Assembly (NCBI GenBank): GCA_023374045.1
Contig: CM041778.1
Span: forward strand, 100,628,839 to 100,692,838
DNA: 64,000 nucleotides
Direction of reading: 5' to 3'
Source of the DNA: Limonium bicolor
Taxonomy: Eukaryota; Streptophyta; Magnoliopsida; Caryophyllales; Plumbaginaceae
The notes beneath the pieces are model-generated. The model searched no databases and was not told the DNA's origin. It was given only the letters and a program-made list of their open reading frames with translations. Numbering within the stretch: position 1 is the stretch's first letter; each line of letters starts with the position of its first letter. A program made the translations under genes and the position numbers. Shown here one piece after another: positions 21,509-32,180 of the stretch.

Positions 21509-23744
21509 TGTAACACCCCTACTACGCACATGACACTAAATGAAATCGCAGCGGAAAATAAATAACTAAACAGTAACTAACGCTTCGGTGCTACAACGCC
21601 GTCAACCACCCACGTGGTTGACAAGGCAGAATAAATACAAGTGTACCGGTCTGATGATCAGACTCCCGAGCATAAAACTAAACCATAAATACATCATATA
21701 CAATACCGAGTGTTTACATAGCCATCACTGTTAAACATCACTGAACAACTGCAACAACCAAGTATATATCACACCACGGGAGCACAGGCGCATCCCGGGC
21801 CAACATCCAAAATATACAAAAGTAAATCACTTCCTAGGATCTAAAGCCACTCCGCTTCTTCGATCCTCATCCTGCAGTATAAGAAATATGGATCCCCCGA
21901 GGGGGTCAGCAACCCTTGGCTGGTATGGCTAACGCGCAGCCCATCGGCTACCGGGATACGCGCAGCTAATTGTCATGATAACATGGCATTCATTTACATA
22001 CATAACATAACATAACATGGAGCATAGCACCAATAGTGCACAGCTCATCATCACATACACGGTGGATCTCGTTCCACAATAACAAACCACAAGGGTCAAA
22101 TAACACAAGAGCCTAGAGAGTGATTCACTCTCATGTCAAGCTCGTTAAACACACTCATTACCGTTCTGTTAGACGAACGAGTAACTTAAGTCACAGATGG
22201 TTCGGATTTAGTGACCCGAACACACCACACAAACACTGGTTCCCACTAAACCGATCATAAGTCAGAATAGGTAAGCTTTGGAAGAAGCTAGCGGGAGATC
22301 GAACGCCAAATTAAGGAGAACAATCTTAACAACATAAGAGTCGAATCTGATTCAGATATCTACTCTTAACTTACATGCATGACCGGAAAACCGGATTCCT
22401 CACTTCCCAGTTAACATTTGTTAGAAGTTCATAGTGGAACTTAACATCCAACACACAATAGGTGGTAAGTCATGTTAGACACACACGAGGGAAACGAGTC
22501 ACAACATAACATAACAATAATATGAACAACTGTAAACTCATTACATGTTTAAATCTTATAAACACACAGAAAAACATACAACACACAAACCGGTGTAAAC
22601 CGCTAGACAACAGACTGCAAGAAAACCATACCTTGGTCCTTGCCTTGATTTGTTTCCACCGTAGGTCACTCCTATACATGATTCAAGAATGTCGGTTAAT
22701 TAACTTATTTAACCTCCAAGTTTACTAAGTGTTTAACATAATTATTTGACATGTTTAATGTCTAACTTACCCTAGGTTACCTTCATTATATACCCTAAGG
22801 TTAACTACATAGGTCATATTCTTTTCTGTTTTTTTTTTACAAGTTTAGGTATGTCCGACCCACCGTCCGACCCACAGCTGGGTCGGACCCTTCAGTGGTT
22901 TTCGGGTCTGAAAAACCTTACTATGTCCGACCCATGTCCGACCCAACCTTCCGGGTCGGACCATTCCAGAGACATGTCCGACCCAAGTCCGGCTCACTAG
23001 ACTGGGTCGGACCATTACAGAGAACTTCACCGCCATACTAACATACCCGTCCGACCCACGTCCGACTCATTCGACTGGGTCGGACCATTCCAGAAACATT
23101 TTCCTCCTTTGAAATTTGACCGTCCGACCCATGTCCGACCCACCCTTTTGGGTCGTACCATTACAGAAACATTTTCCTAACGTCAAACAGAGGCTGTCCG
23201 ACCCAAAACTGGGTCGGACCCCTGGGTCGGACGTCCTCTAAACTATCCCAAATTTTTCCAAATCTTCACCAAACTTCTTCTATTGCCTCTTAATGCTTCC
23301 TAACAACATTTGGTACCCTTATATCCACATACAACATCCATGGAACTCATTTTCTAATTCCTTAAGCCTTTACTTATTTCTTTGTAAAGTTCCTTAACAC
23401 TTACAACATTTTATACTAGGTTTCTAATGGTGTTTCTCACCTAAGATAACTACTATCCCACAATGCTTTCTCCTCATCTTAACATCATCTCCCAAGCATC
23501 ATCTCTCACAACTAACTCCTTATATCATTCTTGAAACTCTTTTCCTAGTGTACACTTCCTCCTTATTTTACCAAAGTTTGCCTAAGTAATTACCTAAGTC
23601 CAAAATGACTTTGGTACATACTAAAACCTCAAGCTCATGCCTAAGTCATTGTTACATCCCAAATCACCTTAATGCATGTTTCTTACACAAGAACAACACT
23701 TAACCATTCTAAATACTCCTTAACTTATCAAACTCATCTTAAAC
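21509..23744 (-). repeat. Element C 5' LTR, proximal part
   Basis: This matches 11285-13500 of the 3' LTR, including the hairpin array (22853-23233) and acceptor hairpin (21875-21907). It is cut at 23744 by element D; the remainder is 35601-37317. Confidence 0.93.
23740..23744. repeat. Target site duplication TAAAC of element D (left copy)
   Basis: TAAAC lies directly before the D LTR and is repeated at 35596-35600. In the uninterrupted 3' LTR of C the site is present once (cttaaactcctag). Confidence 0.95.
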
Positions 23745-25071
23745 TGAAATACCCCAAACCTTGGTATGTTGTTTAAACATTTACTAATAAATTACTAAGA
23801 CTAAAAAGAGTCTTAGAAACATTAGTAAACAATTTAATGAATAGTAAATACAATTAATTGCCTAAAAGGCAATAAGGACAAAGTATGCTCTAAGCTTGGA
23901 ATAACCTTGGTTAAGACTTAATAAACTTACCTAGACCTTATGTATATAATAATGAATATATTAAATTAATTACCAAAGAAAACCGAGCTTGAAAACAAGT
24001 TAAAACACAAAATGTGCTTAAAGGAGTCATAAAGCACGTTTTTGAAAAATTGTCTTGTAAACGAGTTTTGAATGGCTAAATGTCCATCATTACTCTTTAA
24101 TTAATATGTGTACTATTTAGTATCACATTTGGAAGTTTAAATTAATGGGAAAGTAAGAATTGCGTTTCTACGTGTCTTGTTTTAGTGAATAGTAACTAAA
24201 ATAAGCTAGTTTGTAACTTAGGTCAATATAAGTAATTTAATTGATCAATAATGACTAGGTAACCCCTTATATTTAGATGGGGGCCGGTTTGCATGTGGTG
24301 AATCACCACCCGTACTAGCTAATTGAGTAGATAAGTGAGTAATTGAAAAAGCACTATTTGCTTTACATAATTAAATATCTTCAAAAGCAACTACAATCAT
24401 TCATTCTCTCATTCCTCTTGCTGTTTCACGTAGCCATTCCCTTCCTTTCTCTCCTTCACGATCGAACAGCACCAGCACCAACATACAACTTCAAATCCTT
24501 GTAACTTCTTGCTCACTTGTCCAAATCTAAAACCGAGACCACCGATCTCTTAGTTTCATCAAGCTCTTCGACTCAGTCCTTTCAAATCTTCAAGAGCTCC
24601 ATTTTGGTGCCAAGAGGAATCTCCATGGGAAGAGCTTGAGTTCATCTTCTTACGTATTATTATTCTCCTTTGCTTCAAGGTAAGGAAACTCAAAGAAAAA
24701 TGGTGTTTCCTCCATGTTTCATGTTAACCAAAGGTAGCTTAAAATTCCTTTGGAAATAAACTTACGTTGTCTGTTGAAACTACCTAAAGAGCCAAAGGTA
24801 AATGACTTAGAAAATGTTCTCAAAGAGACTAGTAAGGGACATACGTACTGCTGTTTGTATTTGCAGGTGAAAGGCAAATATATTGTGGAAATTCAGTGTT
24901 TAAGATTTAGGTAATTTAAATTGTGCACTATGTTGTTATGTGGTGTATATTTGGTGAAGTTTTGAGTATAAGAGTGTACGTAAAATCATTTGGGAAGCTA
25001 TACTTATGATGGGTGTAAAGAGCTTAAGCAGCAGGACTAGAAAAATTGCAGTACGTCGGTTCTGTAGGTTG

Positions 25072-25328
25072 GGTTCGGGACCTAGGTCATGGGTTATGTC
25101 CCGGACCATATGTCAAAAAAATGCCGTGAGTTTTTCATAGTTTTAGGTCCGGGACTTGGGTCATGTACAAGGACCCGGACCAACCTTCTTAAATTACCGA
25201 GAGTTTGTTTGCCTAGAATGGTCCGGGACTTAGGACCTGGGTGAAGTCCCGGACCACCCCATTAAAACAGCCCGAGAATTTTGTTAAGTATAGGTCCGGG
25301 ACCTTAGATGGGAACCAAGTCCCGGACC
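25072..25328 (+). repeat. Hairpin array in 5' LTR of D (four units, 74-bp period)
   Basis: There are four 36-nt hairpins at 25072-25107, 25146-25181, 25220-25255 and 25293-25328, with arms GGTCCGGGAC and GTCCCGGACC. Unit 1 has one C to T change here, which is absent from the 3' LTR. Spacers carry CCGAGA or CCGTGA. Confidence 0.9.
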
Positions 25329-26768
25329 ACTTTTAAAGGTTAGTTTAAGGTATGAAAATGATGCCTAATGATGGGGATTGATGGATAATGATGTTATAAG
25401 GTTGTATAAGACATGTTAGGTGAGTTGTAATGACAATTTGGTGGGTGAAAAGTTAAGGTAAAATGGAAGAGTAAAACAAGTTTAAAATGCAAAGGTATTT
25501 AACTAGTTAACGGGGTTGAATCATGGTCTTTCGACGTTACACAAACGTATTACCCCAATGTTAATGAAGGTAACTTTAATGTACCAGTTGTTCGAGAGTT
25601 GTTCAAGGAACGTAAGTGGACATGGTAGAGTGGACTCCGGCGACAGGTATGGTTTTCTTGCAACCTGTGTCCTACCGGATTACACCGGCTTGTATGTCAA
25701 TGTGTTTTTTTGTGTGTTTGCCACCTTGTAAGATAAAACATGAAATGAGTTTATAGTAATTCATTTATGTGGCGAATCTGGCCTCCGATACCGTTTAACC
25801 TCAAATGAGTGTTAAACCTTAACTAACTAGAACTAGGAACACATGAGAGATCGGTATTCGGTGTTAACGACCCAAACCTTGGGAACGTTCTAACCACGGC
25901 TATGCGTGAGTTAGTTGTGTATGGTTATTGTTTGTAGGTGTGTGAACCTCCCTTGCATGTTTAACACGGTTGTGATACCGAATGGTGTGTGGATGTGATA
26001 GGTTCCATAATGGAGCTCTAACTACTTACTTATAAGTATGTATGTACTAATGGGGGGTGAGGAGTCCGGTCATGTTCCGGCCACGCGTGTGATGGACGGG
26101 AGTCGATGTCATACCCGGTTCGACTATCTTGGTGTATGTTATGATTGTTTACTCATTGGGTTTCCAATCTTCCCTTTAGCTTAACCAAAGCTATATTACT
26201 GACTCACGTCGGGCCACAGGGGCATACAATGGTTGTACTTGTGTTTGTGTGGTGTGTTCGGGTCACCAAATCCGATCCACCTTTAGGAAGGTTACTCGCC
26301 CGACAATAAGGACGGTAGCGAGTGTTGTGTAACGAGCTTAGTACGAGGTTGGCTACAATCTCCAGGCTCATAATGGATATTAACTATGGTGGAAGGGTCC
26401 AAGTGTGAACCATATTGTGGTGTTGTGTGTTAATGTTGTCATGGAAAAAGGATGTGAACTCCGGTTAATAATAGGAGGTGTTCAAGGATAATTTGATTGA
26501 TGGGTAAATGTCGTCTGTTAAGGAAGTAACTCCGTTAAGAGGAGAGCCACTCTAGGGTTAAAGGAAACAATGTTGATTTGTTATGTGTGGATGTGTGGAC
26601 GTGTTGGTTGTTTGTTGAGCCCTGTAGTTGGGTGTATGCAATGTGTTGTGTGTTTATGGTTTACATGCAGGATTTAAATATAATCAACAGCATGCTAAGA
26701 CGACAAATAGTTGTGTGTGGCCCGGTAGCATGCGGGCTGCGGGATTACCATACCAGCAAAGGTGCTGA

Positions 26769-26808
26769 GCCCCTTGGGGGCCACCCTTTTCTCCTTTTTC
26801 TATTTCAG
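26769..26808 (+). promoter_or_regulatory. GC hairpin plus 3'-splice-like site in 5' LTR of D
   Basis: GCCCC and GGGGGC (26769-26781) are followed by a pyrimidine tract ending tatttcag|gtac. The copy in the 3' LTR is at 35200-35239. Confidence 0.5.
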
Positions 26809-27171
26809 GTACAAGGAGCTGGAAGCCGTTCGAGAGTGACGGGGTAGATGTTTGTACATGGGTAGTCATGTAAATTGAGCAAGTGTTGTAGGCGTAGTAA
26901 GACCGAAATTGTTGTCGGCATTAGTTTGTAAATACTCGGTACAGTTGAAATGTATATGTAAAATAATTGTTGGAAATGGAATAAGGGTTGTATTGTGTAG
27001 TTGCTCGGGGATCTAGTCCATCAGACCGATACAATGTGTATGTATAGCCTTGTTAGCCACGTGGGTGGTTAACGGCGTGTAACACCATTGAGATATGTAA
27101 TGTAATGGGTCGAGATTTCCGCTGCAGTTCGTTGTGGTGTGTACGGAGGCAGTTGGGGGTGTTACAAAAAG

Positions 27172-27199
27172 TGGTATCAGAGCGAAGTATCGCTCTGAT
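27172..27199 (+). promoter_or_regulatory. Primer binding site of element D within a hairpin
   Basis: TGGTATCAGAGC (27172-27183) lies 5 nt after the LTR. The arms ATCAGAGCGA and TCGCTCTGAT (27176-27199) enclose the loop AGTA. E has GG/CC where D has GA/TC, a paired change. Confidence 0.9.
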
Positions 27200-27988
27200 G
27201 ACTGTATTACCGAGCTTAGGAAGTACCGAGTTAGGATTTTAGTACCTTGGGTTAAGGGTTGAGTGATAGCGTAAGAGGTACGCTAGTTAGGAACTACCAG
27301 TGAATACTGGAAACCTACTACATCCATCCCGCCCTCCACAACCCCTATTTTATGACTTGGGAAAGAACGCCAGAGAGATGAAAGTCCTCTCATACTCGAG
27401 AAACCCGATCTGGTTGTTATTAAATATTTCTGTAAGTATGGTGAACCTGTCATACGGTAGATTCTGAAAATTAGAAATCCCGGAGACGGTTCCCAGGTGA
27501 TCAACTGTAACCGCACTTGATAGCAAAGAATGAAGAATCTTGTGTATAGAAGAATGAAATTTCCGGCAACCTGGGTCGACATGCCGAGCAGTCGAAAACT
27601 ACCAGCTTGCAACAGGCAAGAAGTGAAGTAATGAAACCCGAGACAAGTGTCTGCGGGACTACAATATTAAATAATGACACCAACGGTATGCTAACCGACA
27701 AAGGAACTACAACGTAGTACCCAAACAAGAGACAAGTCTCAGTAACCACGACAAATGCGTGGAATGGGCTACGAAGAAGATACAATAATAAGTAAAAAAA
27801 AAAAAGGGTCTCCCAGAATGGGAAACATCCTAGTTAATAATTATTAGGGGAGGACAACGAGAAGTTGTGCAGGAGATTAGTTACCAATTAGAGCATCCAA
27901 GTAAGGGCCCATAAGGCCACTGAATACGGTGCAGACAAAAACAGTACCGCAGCCGGTACATGTTGAACCGACAGCCAGTTAACAGGGC

Positions 27989-28008
27989 GCACTTGCCGTG
28001 GCAAGTGC
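27989..28008 (+). other. Conserved hairpin GCACTTGC/GCAAGTGC (D)
   Basis: The perfect 8-bp arms have the loop CGTG and are embedded in gcGCACTTGC and GCAAGTGCagc. Element E has the same arms at 47319-47338 and 57440-57459 with the loop TACA, so the stem is kept while the loop varies. Confidence 0.7.
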
Positions 28009-28440
28009 AGCTATAACAGGTTGTTCGAAGAAAAATTTTGACAACTACAAATTACTTAGTAAAGTACCCAGAAGTTAAGTATGATCATCATAATCGTGGA
28101 AGGGCTTAACAGCCTAACCTTTGTAAATGGGAATATACCAGTCAGCAAGAAGCTAGACTTGGTTAAGGCAAGAAGGTGTTGTGAAACCAGGAGAATTTTT
28201 CTTTCAAACTCAGATTTGTTTCAAACTCTTTTCTTTCAAAACCAAATTCTCTTTTAAACCAATACCTCTTTTACCCTTCTTTCAAACCAGTTTACCTTTG
28301 AATAACCGGACGGAAACCGGTGAACCCGAGGGTAGCAACCCGACGGTATGGATGGAGTTCAGAATAATATAACGATGGATAGACCTTCCCTGGAAAGAGT
28401 TCGGGAAGCACGGAATGTATATTGTCAGAGGACAATATAA

Positions 28441-28600
28441 GGGAGTTGACAACAGAATACTTCACCTAGGTGCGTGACGGACACTACGAGTGTACCAACT
28501 GTGTTGTGGGACGACCGCACTCCGATAGGAGCATGTGGGCCTGACAGACCTACTTATGGGTTAGTCGGGTAAGTAGTAATGTATCAGTATGATACCCCAT
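28441..28600 (+). other. Conserved non-coding block 1 (D)
   Basis: This aligns base for base in length with 48031-48190 of element E. The best part is gggacgaccgcactccg, then gcatgtgggcctgacaga and gtagtaatgtatcagta. Sequences on both sides are unrelated by eye, and no reading frame is shared. Confidence 0.75.
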
Positions 28601-29970
28601 ATAGGTATACAAGTGGAGTCTGGAACGCGGGAAGTAGTCGACGCCATACTACGGACCTAAGTAAAGAAATCAGACAAAGTAAGAAATTACCAAGAGTGAT
28701 GGAAGTGAAGGAACCAGTAAGGTCAACAAGACTAAAAGAATCAGTGAATTTAATTTAAGGAAACGTTTAAAGGTGAGCAAGTGCGAAGTGCACTAGTTGG
28801 TAAATAGGGACATGGAATATGTCATAAGAATCCTGAGGGATGAATGTAATAGCTGGAGTAAGTACCCAGCCTATAGATGGTGAGGCAGATGCCTATTATG
28901 GATATGTTAATGTGCAAAGATCGGGATAAGACTCCCGAGATGATCACTCGAGATATAAATCTCACTAAAGAGGATATTTAACCAGCCAAGAATGTAAGAC
29001 AGTGTAGTTAATTAAACGCACTCATAAGTGCAAGCCAGATGTAATGGCATGACCTAGAAACACCCAGGAGCTATCCTGAAAGGAGAGTTTGAATCAACAG
29101 TGGTTGAACGGAATAACGTGACAGAAACACAAGGGTTGAAACTAACACCCAATTTAATCTTAAGGCGTCAGGAGGAACTCTGACATCCTTGAAGGGACAC
29201 CCCATGAAAGGCATGACGACCTGGTCATGGAGCCCAGTACAACCCGTAAACCGTGCAATATTGTATAAAGAAGTAAAGGTATGTGAACAGCCTGCAGTGA
29301 GCAGAGCTTGAGGCAGTAGGCTTATAAGCCACAAAAAAAATGTGTTATGTAAATATGACTGATTGCAGAAGTATATGTCATACAAGTAAATAGAGCGGAG
29401 AACGAACCACTGCTTTAAGAGTGGGGATACCTCTCGAAATTGTGAACCGCGAGAGTGGTAGTTAGGTGAACCAAGTTCAAGAAATATGTGGAGGATGGAC
29501 CATGTCGTTACTACCCTAGAATGATTTGAATAAAAATAAAACGGAAAGGAGTGTTTGTACCAGTTGGGTACACAGGAAGAGTAATAAGTCTGATAGCAAC
29601 CACCATTGGTGCGTGATGCTAAATGTGTAGCGAACAACGCTTAAGGAAAATAAAGGCTCGAGAAATGGTGTATTCAGAAATCAGCCAAATAGATGGCGAA
29701 ACACAGTGTAATGGCGGAAGCTAATATAATAGCTGATGCGGTGTGAGTTGATGTTATACAATGAGTAACCGCACGGTGCGCAGCAAGCGACCGTTGCATG
29801 AGTATTGTTAAATAATAAAATGGCCAACAAGCACAGTTATGAGTTAGACACAATGAACATGTAAGATAAGTGAGGACATACAGACTGGGCAGCAAGCCAG
29901 TACTTGATACAATGTGATAAAGCATACAGTGTAAATCCCTTGCAATCGCATAAGAGATTTACTGTCAAGA

Positions 29971-30030
29971 GTTTACGCCTCTGCACTCTGTATGACTGAG
30001 CGTTTTGGTATTGCCCTTGTACAGTAATGA
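29971..30030 (+). other. Conserved non-coding block 2 (D)
   Basis: The sequence tttacgcctctgcactctg, then tatgactgag and gttttggtattgc, is shared with E at 48639-48698 and about 58627-58686 within diverged surroundings. The function is unknown. Confidence 0.75.
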
Positions 30031-30751
30031 TCCAGTGAGGTAGCTAGGAATTCGGGAAATGTCAAATGTGGTAGAAGGCTAAAGAGAATTATAACAGGAT
30101 AAAGACCGAAGCATAGGAAATGCAAGGTCATACCAATGGAAGAGTACTTGTACGAAACCAAATGTGGAGGCATGATTAAGAATGAGTGATTACAAATATC
30201 GGTATGAATTATACCTCAAGTGTGGGAAATAACCGAGAAAGCACTACACGTTAGGTAGTAGCTCAATCTCATTCGACAGTAAGTCGGAAAGAACCCAGTC
30301 AATCATTGGGAAATACATAGCAGTTGGAGAAGTGGATGAAAAGTTTTGAAACTCACCGAAATCGCTCAGGGTAAGAGATACCAGGCGTCGGTTGAGAAAT
30401 CATTATCCCCAAGATAAGGGTAATACATTGGAGATGTACAGTAACAGTAACGAATGGGGCAAACTAGCTCTATAATTATTGGAGTTGCGCAACAGAGGCC
30501 AGTGAGCCCATGCAGCAGATACCGAATATACATTGTGCATATGAATAAATGGCTAGTTATCAAGGCTTGGAAGCCTCACAGGCCAGGACCGAAACCGGTT
30601 ATGAGTTAGATAAACTCCAATGAGAATTCTGGGATTAGGGACTAAACCGTCAATGGGGTGAGTCCTTAACCAGAACACATTGTATAACAGACCGCGTGGA
30701 AGTTAAAACACTTCACGACGGCGGAACATTGTAAACCAAGGTTCAGTGATT

Positions 30752-30786
30752 GATTACGTGGGCGTAATCCCTTTTAAGGGGGGTAG
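30752..30786 (+). promoter_or_regulatory. Element D upstream polypurine tract with hairpin
   Basis: The arms GATTACG (30752-30758) and CGTAATC (30763-30769) are followed by ttttaaggggggtag. It lies 1.4 kb before the 3' LTR, as in A. Confidence 0.75.
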
Positions 30787-32143
30787 AGCGCAAAACCGCT
30801 TAGTATGTTTTACCGTACAAGTGTACGTGAATTATGTTGTGCATGGCACGAAAATGATTGGTTATGATGGTTGGCGCGTTTGTTATATAAACATACGCAT
30901 TTATTCATGGTTAGATGGTGGTAATTACGCGCAGAGGGTGCGAATACCATTGTCATAAGTGTGTTTATTTGGTTAACAGTTGTGTGCGAGGGTACAGGTG
31001 TAAGGGAGTAAAGAAACTCCCGGGGAACTAAAACCCCGACAGTGTGTAAATGTAAACCGTGTATGGTATTTTGATTAAAAACATGTATATATATATAGTG
31101 TGGTGATTTATGAAGGGTATGAAACTGACATGGAACCTAGTAAGAATTAGATTCCCTAGGTAACTTGATTAAAAGCGAATGGAGGTAATTGATAGACTAA
31201 GTTCTATCCCTTGGAGATGTAATGATTATGACTAGAAGGATCAAAAGATAGAAAACGGCATATGCTTGAATTAATTGTTGGTTGAAAATGAAGTGGGAGG
31301 TGAAACTTGGTTATCATGAGATCAAGGGAAGCCGAACACAAATTGGGGTAGAAGATAGTTCAACACTGATGCTGATCACATCAGGGTTGGATGACTCTTG
31401 AAGCTCCCTATAAGTGGTCACAAATAACACCATTAAGAAAGGATGCAAAGAGCATAAGTTGGACTTGGAGTTGTATTGAATTTTCAAAAGGGTTTCCAAT
31501 TGGTATTTCCAAAACAGTGGATTGATATTTTGAATAAAGGATTCTCTTGTTTACTTAACCTGGTAAAGAATATTTTGTAGTACTTGCTCACGAGCTGAGG
31601 ACGTATGAGCCTTTGTCTTCGGACCGGTGACATGAGAAGTACATATGTTATAAATTAAGTGAATGTTTTGATCTCCCAAAGGAACGGGGACCAGTAGGTG
31701 TCCATCGCGACCGGGTTCTGCGGGGATCACAGTGTATATGTACTCAACATGGGACTCGAGCCCATGAAGAGATGGAAAAGGTATTTCTATTTGTTATACG
31801 TGCTAAGGCATGCTGTGTGATAGGTGTAAAAAAATGTTACTTTGACCATGAGTCTTGATGTGGTTCAGTTCTGAATTGATTATGTTACTTGGGCCTATGA
31901 GTCCAAAGGTGGTTATGTTGCCCAGACGTGAGAGTCTAAGGGTTGTTATGTGAGTACAACACTGTTAAGGTACCCGGACCATTGAGTCCGAGGTAATCAT
32001 GTGAGAATGATATGTTATGGATGGATGTGTATGTGTACCCGGACCTCCAAGTCCGAGGTTGTGGTGTAAGGTGTGTTGGTTATGGAAGTGTTTTATTATA
32101 CAAGTAATTCCCGTATTCTAAACCAATGATATGTGGGAAGTGT
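30787..32143 (+). other. Element D region between the two polypurine tracts, non-coding
   Basis: It is similar to 61-1419 of A over most of its length, although the two LTR types have diverged more. No protein is supported. Confidence 0.7.
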
Positions 32144-32180
32144 GAACTTCGGGGACGAAGTTCTTTTAAGGGGGGTAGAC
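32144..32180 (+). promoter_or_regulatory. Element D 3' polypurine tract with hairpin
   Basis: The arms GAACTTCG (32144-32151) and CGAAGTTC (32156-32163) precede ttttaaggggggtagac, which abuts the 3' LTR. Confidence 0.9.

Larger units (their letters stand above)
23745..27166 (+). repeat. Element D 5' LTR
   Basis: It starts TGAAATACCCCAAACC and ends GGGGGTGTTACA. It contains a TATA-like ttaaatat (24371-24378), a donor-like CAAG|GTAAGG at 24680, hairpins at 25072-25328 and the hairpin-acceptor module 26769-26808. Confidence 0.95.
27200..30751 (+). other. Element D internal region, no recognisable protein
   Basis: I found no gag, protease, reverse transcriptase or integrase motif on either strand. 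The open frames, the longest 188 codons on the minus strand, have no family features. Three pieces are shared with element E: the hairpin at 27989-28008, block 28441-28600 and block 29971-30030. Confidence 0.75.

Noticed and set aside
29071..29637. 188-codon minus-strand open frame in element D
   Set aside because: It has no start context, domain or motif, lies antisense inside a non-coding element, and is absent from relatives.
27200..30751. Degenerate gag or pol in element D
   Set aside because: I looked for zinc knuckle, DSGA, FxDD, RNase H and integrase motifs on both strands and found none.
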